Positions 33,329 to 41,667 of a stretch of 64,000 bases of DNA are shown piece by piece. Source of the DNA: RYN-230 sp963851025. Lineage in GTDB: Bacteria > Actinomycetota > Actinomycetes > Streptosporangiales > Streptosporangiaceae. Location of the stretch: contig CAWKOA010000006.1 in the NCBI GenBank assembly GCA_963851025.1, forward strand, positions 310,001-374,000, read 5' to 3'. The notes under the pieces are model-generated. The model searched no databases, had not been told where the DNA came from, and saw nothing but the letters and a program-made list of their open reading frames with translations. Each line of letters begins with the position of its first letter. The first letter of the stretch is position 1. The translations under genes and the position numbers were made by a program.

Positions 33329-34168
33329 GTGACCAGCGAAGGCGAAGCACCAGCAGCCGGGCCGGACGACAGTTCCGGCTCCCTGGGCGAGCATGCGACC
33401 TTTGACACCAGCGTTGCGCACCAGGCCCGGATGTATGACTACTGGCTGGGCGGAAAGGACAACTTCGCCGCCGACCGCAAGGCCGCCGAGGAGGCGATTG
33501 CCGCCTTCCCCGATTTTGTTCACCTGGCCCGGGCGAACCGGGCCTTCCTGAGACGGGTGGTCCGCTACCTGGCGGGCGAGGCCGGGGTGCGCCAGTTCCT
33601 CGACATCGGCACAGGCATCCCCACGAAGGGCAATACGCACCAGGTCGCACAGGAAGTGGCAGCCGGGTGCCGGGTCGTGTACGTGGATTATGACCCCGTC
33701 GTGCTTTCCTATGCTCGCGCCCTGCTGACCAGCAGTTCCGGCCCGGCAATCGACTACATCGACGGCGACATCCGGGATACCGGGGTCGTCCTGGAGAAGG
33801 CCGCCGGCACTCTGGACTTCACCAAGCCCGTGGCCGTGACGATGCTCGCGATTCTGCACGCTATCGGCGACGACGACGATCCGTACGGGATCGTGCGCCA
33901 GATCATGGACGCGGTGCCATCCGGCAGTTACCTTGCCCTTTCCCATCTCGCGTCAGATATCGAGACGGAGAAAATGAATGAGGCGCGGGACCGCGTGAAC
34001 CGGATCAGCCACCAGCAGTACACGCACCGCAGCCACGCGGGGGTCCTGCGGTTTTTCGACGGCCTGGAGATGGTCGAGCCGGGGCTGGTGGAGATACGGG
34101 ACTGGCGCACCGGCATCCGGGACAGCCGCACGACCCCCGGGTGGTGCGGGCTGGGCCGCAAGCCGTGA
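33329..34168 (+). CDS. DUF574 S-adenosyl methyltransferase (actinobacterial family)
   Basis: GTG 33329 with GAGAAAGG upstream gives 279 residues. The family signatures are ARMYDYWLGGKDNFAADR near the N-terminus, then ANRAFLRRVVRYLA, QFLDIGTGIPTKGNTHQVAQ (SAM site), VVYVDYDPVVLSYA and YTHRSHAGVLRFFDGLE. This family is found in many copies in actinomycetes and often close to regulators, but its substrate is not established. It runs towards the mftR gene, whose stop lies 75 bp away on the opposite strand. Confidence 0.9.
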   Translation: MTSEGEAPAAGPDDSSGSLGEHATFDTSVAHQARMYDYWLGGKDNFAADRKAAEEAIAAFPDFVHLARANRAFLRRVVRYLAGEAGVRQFLDIGTGIPTKGNTHQVAQEVAAGCRVVYVDYDPVVLSYARALLTSSSGPAIDYIDGDIRDTGVVLEKAAGTLDFTKPVAVTMLAILHAIGDDDDPYGIVRQIMDAVPSGSYLALSHLASDIETEKMNEARDRVNRISHQQYTHRSHAGVLRFFDGLEMVEPGLVEIRDWRTGIRDSRTTPGWCGLGRKP

Positions 34169-34243
34169 CGAGCGGGACGGCTGCCGCGTGATCACGGTCA
34201 CCCACACCGGCCGTCGTGAAGGACCGGGCCCGCCGTCACGGCC

Positions 34244-34870
34244 TCACTGACCGGGCCCGGCCCGGAGCGGCAGGCCGTCGCCGAACGCCGCGGCGAGGTC
34301 GCGCATGGCCGTGTCCAGCAGCTCGCTGAGGTTGCTGTCGTCGTCCTGCAGCCACTGCTCGTAGGCGGCGATGGCCACGCCCAGCATGGCGTAGGCGACC
34401 GTCTGCGGCAGCAGGCCGCCGGCGGGCTGCCCGGTGCGCTCGGCCACGAAGTCCGCGATCACCTGCCGCCACTCGGCGTAGCGCAGGGTGGAGTGGGCCT
34501 GGAGCACCGGCACGCCCAGGATCAGCTGCATCCGGCGCCGGTGCCAGCGCTCGTCTTCCGGCGGCACCTTGTTGAAGTTGACGATGGCCAGCCGGATCGC
34601 GTCCATCAGCGGCCACTGCGGCGGGCAGGCGGCCAGCCAGCCCCGCATCCGGTCCAGCTCGTCCTCGAAGTTCCCCCACGGCACGTCGTTCTTGGACGGG
34701 AAGTAGCGGAAGAACGTCCGGCGGCCGATCCCGGCCGCGAGCGCGATGTCGTCGATCGTCGTGCCCTCGAAACCCTGCCGGTCGAACAGCTCGAACGCGA
34801 CGTGCTCCAGCTCGGCACGGGAGGTGATACGCCTGCGGCCAAGCTGGGCAGGTATCCCCGTAGTGCTCAC
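34244..34870 (-). CDS. mftR: Mycofactocin system TetR family regulator MftR
   Basis: GTG 34870 gives 208 residues. The TetR helix-turn-helix is ELFDRQGFEGTTIDDIALAA, then GIGRRTFFRYFPSKNDVPWG, which is very close to MftR-type regulators. The C-terminal part QWPLMDAIRLAIVNFNKVPP and NLSELLDTAMRDLAAAFG also fits. It diverges from mftA; MftR family members bind long-chain acyl-CoA and repress the mft operon. A palindrome lies between the two genes over a good promoter. The region before the chosen start is less conserved-looking, so the start is a judgement. Confidence 0.85.
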   Translation of the reverse strand: MSTTGIPAQLGRRRITSRAELEHVAFELFDRQGFEGTTIDDIALAAGIGRRTFFRYFPSKNDVPWGNFEDELDRMRGWLAACPPQWPLMDAIRLAIVNFNKVPPEDERWHRRRMQLILGVPVLQAHSTLRYAEWRQVIADFVAERTGQPAGGLLPQTVAYAMLGVAIAAYEQWLQDDDSNLSELLDTAMRDLAAAFGDGLPLRAGPGQ

Positions 34871-34964
34871 CGGCCAGCACCGCCTTTCCGTCCCGCCTGG
34901 CTCGTGGGCCTGACAGGAGCATGCCACGAGCCAGCCGGGCATGTGAAAGGCCTGAAGTCCTGCC

Positions 34965-34994
34965 TTGACCTTTGGCACTGAGTGCCTTTAGTGT
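34965..34994 (+). promoter_or_regulatory. Probable promoter of the mycofactocin operon
   Basis: TTGACC (34965-34970), an 18-bp spacer and TAGTGT (34989-34994) resemble a housekeeping sigma promoter. The mftA ATG is 91 bp downstream. Confidence 0.55.
34974..34986. promoter_or_regulatory. Probable MftR operator
   Basis: GGCACT-G-AGTGCC is a perfect palindrome within the spacer of the mft promoter, and a further AGTGCC half-site follows at 35003-35008. A repressor bound here would block RNA polymerase. Assignment to MftR rests on position. Confidence 0.55.
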
Positions 34995-35085
34995 CGGCCC
35001 TAAGTGCCAGATAGGCGAGGCAGACGACAGCGGCGGTGCTGGCGGACCAGCCAGCGCGGGCCGGATGACGGATCCGGAGGCAGGC

Positions 35086-35226
35086 ATGAGCGAGAAGACC
35101 GCCAGCGCGACCACGCCAGATGAGCACCCCACGGCCGAAGCGGCCAGCCCGCCCGACGAGAGCCTGGTCGCCGAGGAACTGCTCGTCGAAGAGGTCTCCA
35201 TCGACGGCATGTGCGGTGTCTACTGA
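35086..35226 (+). CDS. mftA: Mycofactocin precursor peptide MftA
   Basis: ATG 35086 follows GGAGG at 5-nt spacing and gives 46 residues. The C-terminus EEVSIDGMCGVY is the defining MftA tail. In the established pathway the terminal Val-Tyr is decarboxylated and cross-linked by MftC with help from MftB, then released by MftE to form the redox cofactor core. The N-terminal leader is acidic and low-complexity. mftB starts 11 bp inside the gene. An in-frame ATG at 35065 would add seven residues but lacks a good ribosome binding site. Confidence 0.95.
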   Translation: MSEKTASATTPDEHPTAEAASPPDESLVAEELLVEEVSIDGMCGVY

Positions 35227-35554
35227 CCAGGCCGGGGCCGCCCCGGCCAACCCGGCCGGGGCCAGCCTCTTCGATCTGGACCAGCCCTGGCGGCTGGACG
35301 AGCGGGTGGCGGTGCGCCCGGAGCCCTTCGGCGCGCTGCTCTACCACTTCGGCACCCGGCGGCTGTCCTTCCTGAAGAACGCCACCATGCTGGCCGTGGT
35401 GCGGTCGCTGGCTGAGCATCCCTCGGCCCGCGCCGCGTGCGCCGCGGCCGGGATCCAGCCCGCCAGCATGGCCGCCTACCAGCGGGGCCTGGCCACCCTG
35501 GCGGAATCGCACATGATCACCTCGCGCGTGGTCACGAAGCAGGAGGCCGCGTGA
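35216..35554 (+). CDS. mftB: Mycofactocin biosynthesis chaperone MftB
   Basis: GTG 35216 overlaps the mftA end by 11 bp and gives 112 residues. The core RVAVRPEPFGALLYHFGTRR followed by LSFLKNATML is the MftB signature. MftB is a RiPP recognition element protein that presents MftA to the radical SAM enzyme. There is no other start that keeps the core and fits the usual length of about 100 residues. Its TGA overlaps the mftC GTG by 4 bp. Confidence 0.95.
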   Translation: MSTDQAGAAPANPAGASLFDLDQPWRLDERVAVRPEPFGALLYHFGTRRLSFLKNATMLAVVRSLAEHPSARAACAAAGIQPASMAAYQRGLATLAESHMITSRVVTKQEAA

Positions 35555-36801
35555 GCACCGAAACCCTGGTGGAGCTGTTCGAGCACGGGCTGGACGCGCC
35601 GATCTGCCTCACCTGGGAGCTGACCTACGCCTGCAACCTGGCCTGCGTGCACTGCCTGTCCAGCTCGGGCCGGCGCGACCCGGGCGAGCTGAGCACCGCC
35701 GAGTGCAAGGCCGTGATCGACACGCTGGAACGCATGCAGGTGTTCTACGTGAACATCGGCGGCGGCGAGCCCACCGTCCGGCCCGACTTCTGGGAGCTGG
35801 TGGACTACGCCACCGCGCACCGCGTCGGGGTGAAGTTCTCCACCAACGGCGTGCGCATCGACGAGGCGGTGGCCCGCAAGCTGGCCGCCAGCGACTACGT
35901 GGACGTGCAGATCTCGCTGGACGGCGCGACCGCCGGGGTCAACGACGCGGTGCGCGGGCAGGGCTCGTACGCCATGGCCATCCGGGCCATGGAGCACCTG
36001 GCCGCGGCCGGATTCCGGGGCTTCAAGATCTCCGTGGTGGTGACCCGGCAGAACGCCGGCCAGCTGGACGAGTTCAAGGCGCTGGCCGACCGCTACGGCG
36101 CGCAGCTGCGGCTGACCCGGCTGCGGCCGTCCGGCCGGGGCGCCGACGTGTGGGACGAGCTGCACCCCACGGCCGCGCAGCAGCGCCAGCTCTACGACTG
36201 GCTGTGCGCGCACGGCGAGCAGGTGCTGACCGGTGACTCGTTCTTTCACCTGGCCGCCTACGGCGAGGCGCTGCCCGGGCTGAACATGTGCGGCGCGGGC
36301 CGGGTGGTGTGCCTGATCGACCCGGTCGGTGACGTCTACGCCTGCCCGTTCGCGATCCACGAGAACTTCCTGGCCGGCAACGTCCGCAACGGCGGTGGCT
36401 TCGAGGCGGTCTGGCGGGACTCCGCGCTGTTCGCCGAGCTGCGCGGGCCGTCCGCGGGCGGCGCCTGCGGCTCCTGCCAGTTCTACGACTCCTGCCGGGG
36501 CGGCTGCATGGCCGCGAAGTTCTTCACCGGGCTCCCGCTGGACGGCCCGGACCCGGAGTGCGTGCGCGGGTTCGGTGAGACGGCCCTGGCGGAGCGAGCC
36601 CTGGCCGAGCAGGCCCTGGCCGGGGCGGACCGGACCGCGCTCCCGCGGCCCGGGCTGGACCACTCGCACCGCGGCCCCGTACGCGGCCAGGCCCCCAGGC
36701 CGGTGCCGGTGACGATCGGGCGCCGCCCGGTGCCCGCCCCACCGGACCGGGCCTGCGACGTCAACCCGCTGGCCGGCTTCGCGGCGGGTGGCGCACGCTG
36801 A
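35551..36801 (+). CDS. mftC: Mycofactocin radical SAM maturase MftC
   Basis: GTG 35551 gives 416 residues. The radical SAM cluster motif is CNLACVHC (C28, C32, C35), followed by IGGGEPTVRPDFWELVDY. The C-terminal SPASM region carries auxiliary-cluster cysteines in MCGAGRVVC, YACPF and CGSCQFYDSCRGGC. MftC performs oxidative decarboxylation and C-C cross-linking of the MftA Val-Tyr end. After residue 345 there is an atypical low-complexity tail (ALAERALAEQALAG, then Pro/Arg-rich). The gene is coupled to mftB and is followed at once by an OYE-type gene rather than mftD. Confidence 0.95.
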   Translation: MSTETLVELFEHGLDAPICLTWELTYACNLACVHCLSSSGRRDPGELSTAECKAVIDTLERMQVFYVNIGGGEPTVRPDFWELVDYATAHRVGVKFSTNGVRIDEAVARKLAASDYVDVQISLDGATAGVNDAVRGQGSYAMAIRAMEHLAAAGFRGFKISVVVTRQNAGQLDEFKALADRYGAQLRLTRLRPSGRGADVWDELHPTAAQQRQLYDWLCAHGEQVLTGDSFFHLAAYGEALPGLNMCGAGRVVCLIDPVGDVYACPFAIHENFLAGNVRNGGGFEAVWRDSALFAELRGPSAGGACGSCQFYDSCRGGCMAAKFFTGLPLDGPDPECVRGFGETALAERALAEQALAGADRTALPRPGLDHSHRGPVRGQAPRPVPVTIGRRPVPAPPDRACDVNPLAGFAAGGAR

Positions 36802-36802
36802 C

Positions 36803-38941
36803 ATGCCCCCCGGATTCGCGCGGCTCACCGGCCCGGTCACCCTGGCGGGACGGGTCGCGCAATCCAGGGTCATGTTCGGCCCGCACGAAACCAACCTGGG
36901 CCAGCCCTCGCTGGGCGGGGGCCGCGCGTTCTCGCCCCGGCATGTCGCCTACTACGCCCGGCGCGCGGCGGGCGGCGCCGGGCTGATCGTCACCGAGACC
37001 GCCTCGGTGCACCCGTCGGACTGGCCGTACGAGCGGGCCCCGCTGGCCGCGGCGGCCGCGGCGGGCTGGCGGCAGATCGCCGCGGCGTGCCAGCCGCACG
37101 GCACGCTGGTGCTGGCCGGGCTGGGCCACACCGGCCTGCAAGGTTCCTCCGCCTACTCCCAGGCCGCGCTGTGGGGGCCGTCCGGCGTCCCGGACCCGGT
37201 CACCCGCGAGGTGCCGATGGAGATGGGCGGGCCGGAGATCGCCGCGCTGACCGCCGGGTTCGCCACCGCGGCTGGGCAGGCGGTCGCGGCCGGCGCCGAC
37301 GGGGTGGAGATCGACGCCGGCCCCGGGGCGCTGCTGCGCCAGTTCCACTCGGGCCTGACCAACCACCGGGCCGACGGCTACGGCGCGGACCGGCTGCGGC
37401 TGACCCGGGAGGTGCTCGCCGCCGTCCGGGACGCGATCGGCCCGCGGCACCTCCTCGGCCTGCGCCTGTCCTGCGACGAGCTGGCCCCGTGGGCCGGGGT
37501 GACCCCCGAGGCCGGGGCGGAGCAGGCCCGCGAGCTCAGCCGCTGGCTGGACCTGCTGGTCGTGGTGCGCGGCGGCCTCTACTCCGCCAGCGCCTACCGG
37601 CCCGACGGGCACACCGCCCCGCTGTTCAACACCACCCTGGCCCGGCAGGTCCGGGACGGGCTGGACGCCGCGGTCCCGGTCGTGCTGCAGGGCAGCGTGA
37701 CCGACCCGCACGCCGCGCGGGACGCGCTGGACGGCGGGGCCTGCGACCTGGTCGAGATGACCCGGGCCCAGATCGCCGACGCCGGCCTGGTCGGCAAGCT
37801 GCGCCGCGATCACCCGGAGCAGGTCCGGCCCTGCGTGCTCTGCAACCAGGCGTGCCGGGTGCGTGACCCGCGCAATCCCCTGGTCAGCTGTATCGGTGAC
37901 CCGCGCAGCGGTCACGAGACCGAGGACCCGCCCGACGAGGGCCGCGACCCGCGGAGCCGGGACGTGCTGGTGGTGGGCGGCGGCCCGGCCGGCCTGGAGG
38001 CGGCCCGGGTCCTGGCGGCCCGGGGTCACCGGGTGCGGCTCGCCGAGCGCGGTGAGCACACCGGCGGCGCGCTCCGCACCGCGGCCCGGGCGCCGGGCCG
38101 GGAACGGCTGGCCCTGCTCCCGGACTGGCTGGACGCCGAGTGCCGCCGGCTGGGCGTGACCGTCGACACCGGCACCGAGATCGGCCCGGCCGACCTGGCC
38201 GGGCCGCGGGCCGCCGGTACCGCGGTGCTGCTCGCGACCGGGTCCCGGCCCGTGGCCCGCCCGGGCATCAGCCCCCCGGCGCTGGACCCGCTGGACGTGC
38301 TGTCCCGCGGGCCGGGCTCGCTGCCGGCGGGGCCGGTGCTGGTGGACGACCCGGTCGGCGGCCCGGCCGGGGTGGCCATGGCCGAGTGGCTGGCCGCGGG
38401 CGGCCGCACCGTGACGCTGGTGACCCCGGACCCGGTGGCCGGCCAGCTGCTCTCGCTGACCGGCGACCTGGCTGACGCGAACGGGCGGCTGCAGCGGGCC
38501 GGGGTGACGCGGGCGCTGCGCTCCCGGCTCCGCCGGGCCGCCCGGGGCCGGGCCCTGCTGGAGGACGCCTGGACCGGGGAGCAGCGGGAGACCGGCTGCG
38601 CCGCGGTCGTGGACTGCGGCCACCGGCTGGCTGAGACCGCCCTGTACGACGCGGCCCTGGCCGACGAGGCCCTGCACGACACGGGCCTGCACGACACGGG
38701 CCTGCACGACACGGGCCTGGCCGGCCACGGCCCGCCCGCAGTCCCGCGCGCGGGCGACTGCGTGGCCCCGCGCACCGCGGCCGAGGCCGTGCTGGAGGGC
38801 CGCCGCCGCGCTCTGGACATCGGCGCTCTGGACACCGGCGCCCCGGACACCGGCACCCCGGGCATCGCGGGCCCGGGCCTGGAACGCGAGCAGCCGCCGC
38901 CCGCCCGCGTGGCGCCGGACAGACAGCCTGCCGCGCGTTAG
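36803..38941 (+). CDS. Mycofactocin system FadH/OYE family oxidoreductase
   Basis: ATG 36803 lies 1 bp after the mftC stop and gives 712 residues. The N-terminal FMN barrel (about 1-335) has AGLIVTETASVHPSDWPYER and NHRADGYGADRLRLTREVL. An iron-sulphur site follows, CVLCNQACRVRDPRNPLVSC (about 344-363). The C-terminal FAD/NAD half begins DVLVVGGGPAGLEAARVLAA near 388. This is the 2,4-dienoyl-CoA reductase/trimethylamine dehydrogenase architecture, and such enzymes are known in mycofactocin loci. It may pass electrons between NAD(P)H, enone-type substrates and the cofactor. Five-residue LHDTG repeats mark the C-terminal part. Confidence 0.88.
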   Translation: MPPGFARLTGPVTLAGRVAQSRVMFGPHETNLGQPSLGGGRAFSPRHVAYYARRAAGGAGLIVTETASVHPSDWPYERAPLAAAAAAGWRQIAAACQPHGTLVLAGLGHTGLQGSSAYSQAALWGPSGVPDPVTREVPMEMGGPEIAALTAGFATAAGQAVAAGADGVEIDAGPGALLRQFHSGLTNHRADGYGADRLRLTREVLAAVRDAIGPRHLLGLRLSCDELAPWAGVTPEAGAEQARELSRWLDLLVVVRGGLYSASAYRPDGHTAPLFNTTLARQVRDGLDAAVPVVLQGSVTDPHAARDALDGGACDLVEMTRAQIADAGLVGKLRRDHPEQVRPCVLCNQACRVRDPRNPLVSCIGDPRSGHETEDPPDEGRDPRSRDVLVVGGGPAGLEAARVLAARGHRVRLAERGEHTGGALRTAARAPGRERLALLPDWLDAECRRLGVTVDTGTEIGPADLAGPRAAGTAVLLATGSRPVARPGISPPALDPLDVLSRGPGSLPAGPVLVDDPVGGPAGVAMAEWLAAGGRTVTLVTPDPVAGQLLSLTGDLADANGRLQRAGVTRALRSRLRRAARGRALLEDAWTGEQRETGCAAVVDCGHRLAETALYDAALADEALHDTGLHDTGLHDTGLAGHGPPAVPRAGDCVAPRTAAEAVLEGRRRALDIGALDTGAPDTGTPGIAGPGLEREQPPPARVAPDRQPAAR
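38671..38715 (+). repeat. 15-nt tandem repeat in the first OYE/FadH gene
   Basis: Three perfect copies of CCTGCACGACACGGG start at 38671, 38686 and 38701, encoding LHDTG repeats. Imperfect DTGAP/DTGTP copies lie further on in the same gene. Confidence 0.92.
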
Positions 38942-39093
38942 CCAGCGTCTGGCCGCAGCCGCGCGCGGAGGCTCACGAGCCGCAACGAAAACCACGTCGG
39001 CGCCCATGCCGTACGCGGGGGGAGCCCATCACAGGAGACCTGCCGGCGACCGCCGGGAGCACACGCAAACACCAGGAAAGGCAGGGACCAGCA

Positions 39094-39915
39094 GTGGCAG
39101 GAAAGCTCGAGGGCAAAGTGGCCTTCATCACGGGCGCCGCCCGTGGCCAGGGCCGCAGCCACGCCATCCGGCTCGCCCAGGAAGGCGCCAGCATCATCGC
39201 GGTGGACATCTGCCGGCAGATCGACTCGGTGGCCTACGCGATGGCCACGCCGGACGACCTGGCCGAGACGGTCAAGGAAGTCGAGGCGCTGGACCGCCGG
39301 ATCGTGGCCCGCGAGGCCGACGTCCGGGACGAGGCCGGGCTGAAGGCGGCGTTCGACGCGGGCGTGGCGGAGCTCGGCCCGGTGGACATCGTGCTGGCCA
39401 ACGCCGGGATCGCGCCCATGGCGCTGGGTGAGGAGCTGCACCAGGCGTGGCAGGACGTCATCGACGTCAACCTGACCGGAGTGTTCAACACGGTCGAGAC
39501 GGCCATCCCGTCCATGATCGAGCGCGGCCAGGGCGGCGCGATCGTGCTCACCAGCTCGACCGCGGGCATCAACGGCATCGGCGGCCCGAGCCGCGGCGGC
39601 CTGGGCTACACCGCGTCCAAGCACGGCGTGGTCGGCCTGATGCGCTCCTACGCCAACACCCTGGCCCCGCACAGCATCCGGGTGAACTCGGTCCACCCGA
39701 CCGGCGTCCGCACGCCCATGGTGGTCAACGAGGTGATGCAGCAGTTCCTGGAGTCCGACCCGGCCATGGGCCAGGCGATGGCCAACGCGCTGCCGGTGGA
39801 CATGGTCGAGCCGGTGGACATCTCCAACGCCATCCTGTGGCTGGTCTCCGACGACGCCCGCTACGTCACCGGCATCACGGTGCCGGTAAACGCCGGCTTC
39901 ACGAACAAGAGGTGA
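39094..39915 (+). CDS. Mycofactocin-coupled SDR family oxidoreductase, copy 1
   Basis: GTG 39094 follows AGGAAAGG and gives 273 residues. The Rossmann motif is TGAARGQG, the catalytic Tyr-Lys pair is in YTASKHG, and the active-site serine is in LTSSTAG. The family-specific insert between the first strands (YAMATPDDLAETVKEVEALD) is the mark of mycofactocin-coupled SDRs, which hold NAD tightly and re-oxidise it through mycofactocin. Carveol dehydrogenases belong here. It is the first of three consecutive paralogues; about 150 bp separate it from the OYE gene, so an internal promoter is possible. Confidence 0.93.
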   Translation: MAGKLEGKVAFITGAARGQGRSHAIRLAQEGASIIAVDICRQIDSVAYAMATPDDLAETVKEVEALDRRIVAREADVRDEAGLKAAFDAGVAELGPVDIVLANAGIAPMALGEELHQAWQDVIDVNLTGVFNTVETAIPSMIERGQGGAIVLTSSTAGINGIGGPSRGGLGYTASKHGVVGLMRSYANTLAPHSIRVNSVHPTGVRTPMVVNEVMQQFLESDPAMGQAMANALPVDMVEPVDISNAILWLVSDDARYVTGITVPVNAGFTNKR

Positions 39916-39925
39916 GGAGCGGGAC

Positions 39926-40762
39926 ATGGCTGGACGGGTAGCAGGCAAGGTCGCCTTCATCACCGGCGCGGCCCGCGGCCAGGGCCGCAGCCACGCGGTC
40001 CGGCTCGCGCAGGAAGGCGCGGACATCATCGCGGTCGACGTCTGCGAGGACATGCCGGGAATGCCGTACGCCGGCGCCACCGAGCAGGACCTGGCCGAGA
40101 CGGTCAAGGAAGTGGAGGCGCTGGACCGGCGGATCGTCGCCGCGAAGGCCGACGTCCGGGACTACGGCGCGGTCAAGGCCGCGCTGGACGACGGCGTCGC
40201 CCAGCTGGGGCGGCTGGACATCGTCAGCGCCAACGCCGGGATCGGCTCGTCGCCGTACGCGGCGCAGGAACTCGGCGAGCAGACCTGGCAGGACATGATC
40301 GACGTCAACCTGACCGGGGTCTGGCACACGGCCAAGGCGGCCACGGCGCACCTGATCGAGGGCGGCCATGGCGGCTCCATCGTGCTGACCAGCTCGGCCG
40401 CGGGCCTGCAGGCGTACGCCAACATCGCGCACTACGTGTCGGCCAAGCACGGCGTGGTCGGGCTCATGCGCACGCTGGCCCTGGAGCTGGCCCCGCACTC
40501 GATCCGGGTCAACAGCATCCACCCCACCCAGGTGGACACGCCAATGATCCAGAACGAGGCGACGTACCGGCTGTTCCGGCCCGACCTGGAGCACCCGACC
40601 CAGGCCGACTTCGAGCCCGCGTCGCAGGCCATGAACGTGCTGCCGATCCCGTGGGTGGACGCGGTCGACATCAGCAACGCGGTGCTGTTCCTGGCCTCCG
40701 ACGAGGCCCGTTACATCACCGGGGTCCCGCTGCCGGTGGACGCCGGCTGCCTCCTCAAATGA
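39926..40762 (+). CDS. Mycofactocin-coupled SDR family oxidoreductase, copy 2
   Basis: ATG 39926 with GAGGAG upstream gives 278 residues. It has TGAARGQG, the insert PYAGATEQDLAETVKEVEAL, SANAGIG and the catalytic YVSAKHG. It resembles copies 1 and 3 along its whole length, but the substrate-loop region (MIQNEATYRLFRPDLEHPTQ) is closer to copy 3, so the three enzymes probably act on related but different alcohols. It starts 10 bp after copy 1. Confidence 0.93.
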   Translation: MAGRVAGKVAFITGAARGQGRSHAVRLAQEGADIIAVDVCEDMPGMPYAGATEQDLAETVKEVEALDRRIVAAKADVRDYGAVKAALDDGVAQLGRLDIVSANAGIGSSPYAAQELGEQTWQDMIDVNLTGVWHTAKAATAHLIEGGHGGSIVLTSSAAGLQAYANIAHYVSAKHGVVGLMRTLALELAPHSIRVNSIHPTQVDTPMIQNEATYRLFRPDLEHPTQADFEPASQAMNVLPIPWVDAVDISNAVLFLASDEARYITGVPLPVDAGCLLK

Positions 40763-40830
40763 GTTCCGTCCCCGTGCCCGGGCCGCCCGGGGCCGCGGAC
40801 AGCACACCGTGATCACAAGGGAGAACTGAA

Positions 40831-41667
40831 ATGGCAGGACGAGTAGCAGGCAAGGTCGCCTTCATCACCGGCGCGGCGCGCGGCCAGGGCCGGTCGCACG
40901 CGATCCGGCTGGCCCAGGAGGGCGCGGACATCATCGCGATCGATCTGGCCGGCCAGATCGGCACCGTGCCCTACGCCATGTCGACCCCGGGCGACCTGGC
41001 GGAAACGGTCAAGGAGGTCGAGGCGCTGGACCGCCGGATCGTGGCCACCCAGGCCGACGTGCGGGACTACGCCGCGGTCAAGGCGGCCGTGGACGCCGGC
41101 GTCGCGCAGCTCGGGCGCCTCGACATCGTGTCCGCCAACGCGGGTATCTTCAGCTTCGGCAGCCTCGAGGAGCTCGACGAGACGCACTGGCAGGACATGA
41201 TCGACGTGAACCTCACCGGCGTCTGGCACGCGGCCAAGGCCGCGATCCCGCACCTGCGCGCGGCCGGCGGCGGATCGATCATCCTGACCAGCTCGACCGC
41301 CGGGCTGATGGCCATCCCGAACATCGGGCACTACACGGCGGCCAAGCACGGCGTCGTGGGCCTGATGCGGACGCTGGCCCTGGAACTGGCGCCGGACATG
41401 ATCCGGGTCAACAGCGTGCACCCGACCAGCGTCAACACCGACATGATCCAGAACGCGGCCACCTACGAGCTGTTCGGCGCGGACCTGCCGGTGGAAGAGC
41501 GCACCAAGGAGGTGCTGGGCAGCCGGTTCCAGGAACTCAACGCGCTGCCGATCCCGTGGGTCGAGCCGGTCGACATCTCCAACGCGGTGCTCTGGCTGGC
41601 CTCGGACGAGTCCCGGTACGTCACCGGGGTGACGCTGCCCATCGACGCAGGGTCGCTCACCAAGTGA
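40831..41667 (+). CDS. Mycofactocin-coupled SDR family oxidoreductase, copy 3
   Basis: ATG 40831 with AAGGGAG upstream gives 278 residues. The motifs are TGAARGQG, the insert PYAMSTPGDLAETVKEVEAL, SANAGIF and YTAAKHG. Its N-terminal 20 residues match copy 2 almost exactly, consistent with tandem duplication. Its last 4 bp overlap the MoxR start (GTGA), tying the AAA ATPase to this dehydrogenase group. Confidence 0.93.
   Translation: MAGRVAGKVAFITGAARGQGRSHAIRLAQEGADIIAIDLAGQIGTVPYAMSTPGDLAETVKEVEALDRRIVATQADVRDYAAVKAAVDAGVAQLGRLDIVSANAGIFSFGSLEELDETHWQDMIDVNLTGVWHAAKAAIPHLRAAGGGSIILTSSTAGLMAIPNIGHYTAAKHGVVGLMRTLALELAPDMIRVNSVHPTSVNTDMIQNAATYELFGADLPVEERTKEVLGSRFQELNALPIPWVEPVDISNAVLWLASDESRYVTGVTLPIDAGSLTK

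Noticed and set aside
36803..38941. Identification of the first OYE-type gene as mftD
   Set aside because: MftD is a lactate-dehydrogenase-like FMN enzyme of about 390 residues. This protein has an OYE barrel, an iron-sulphur motif and an FAD domain, about 712 residues.
36761..39007. A 748-codon open frame on the minus strand across mftC and the OYE gene
   Set aside because: It is rich in Gly/Arg/Val/Gln with no recognisable motif and lies opposite clear conserved genes. Such shadow frames are expected at this GC content.
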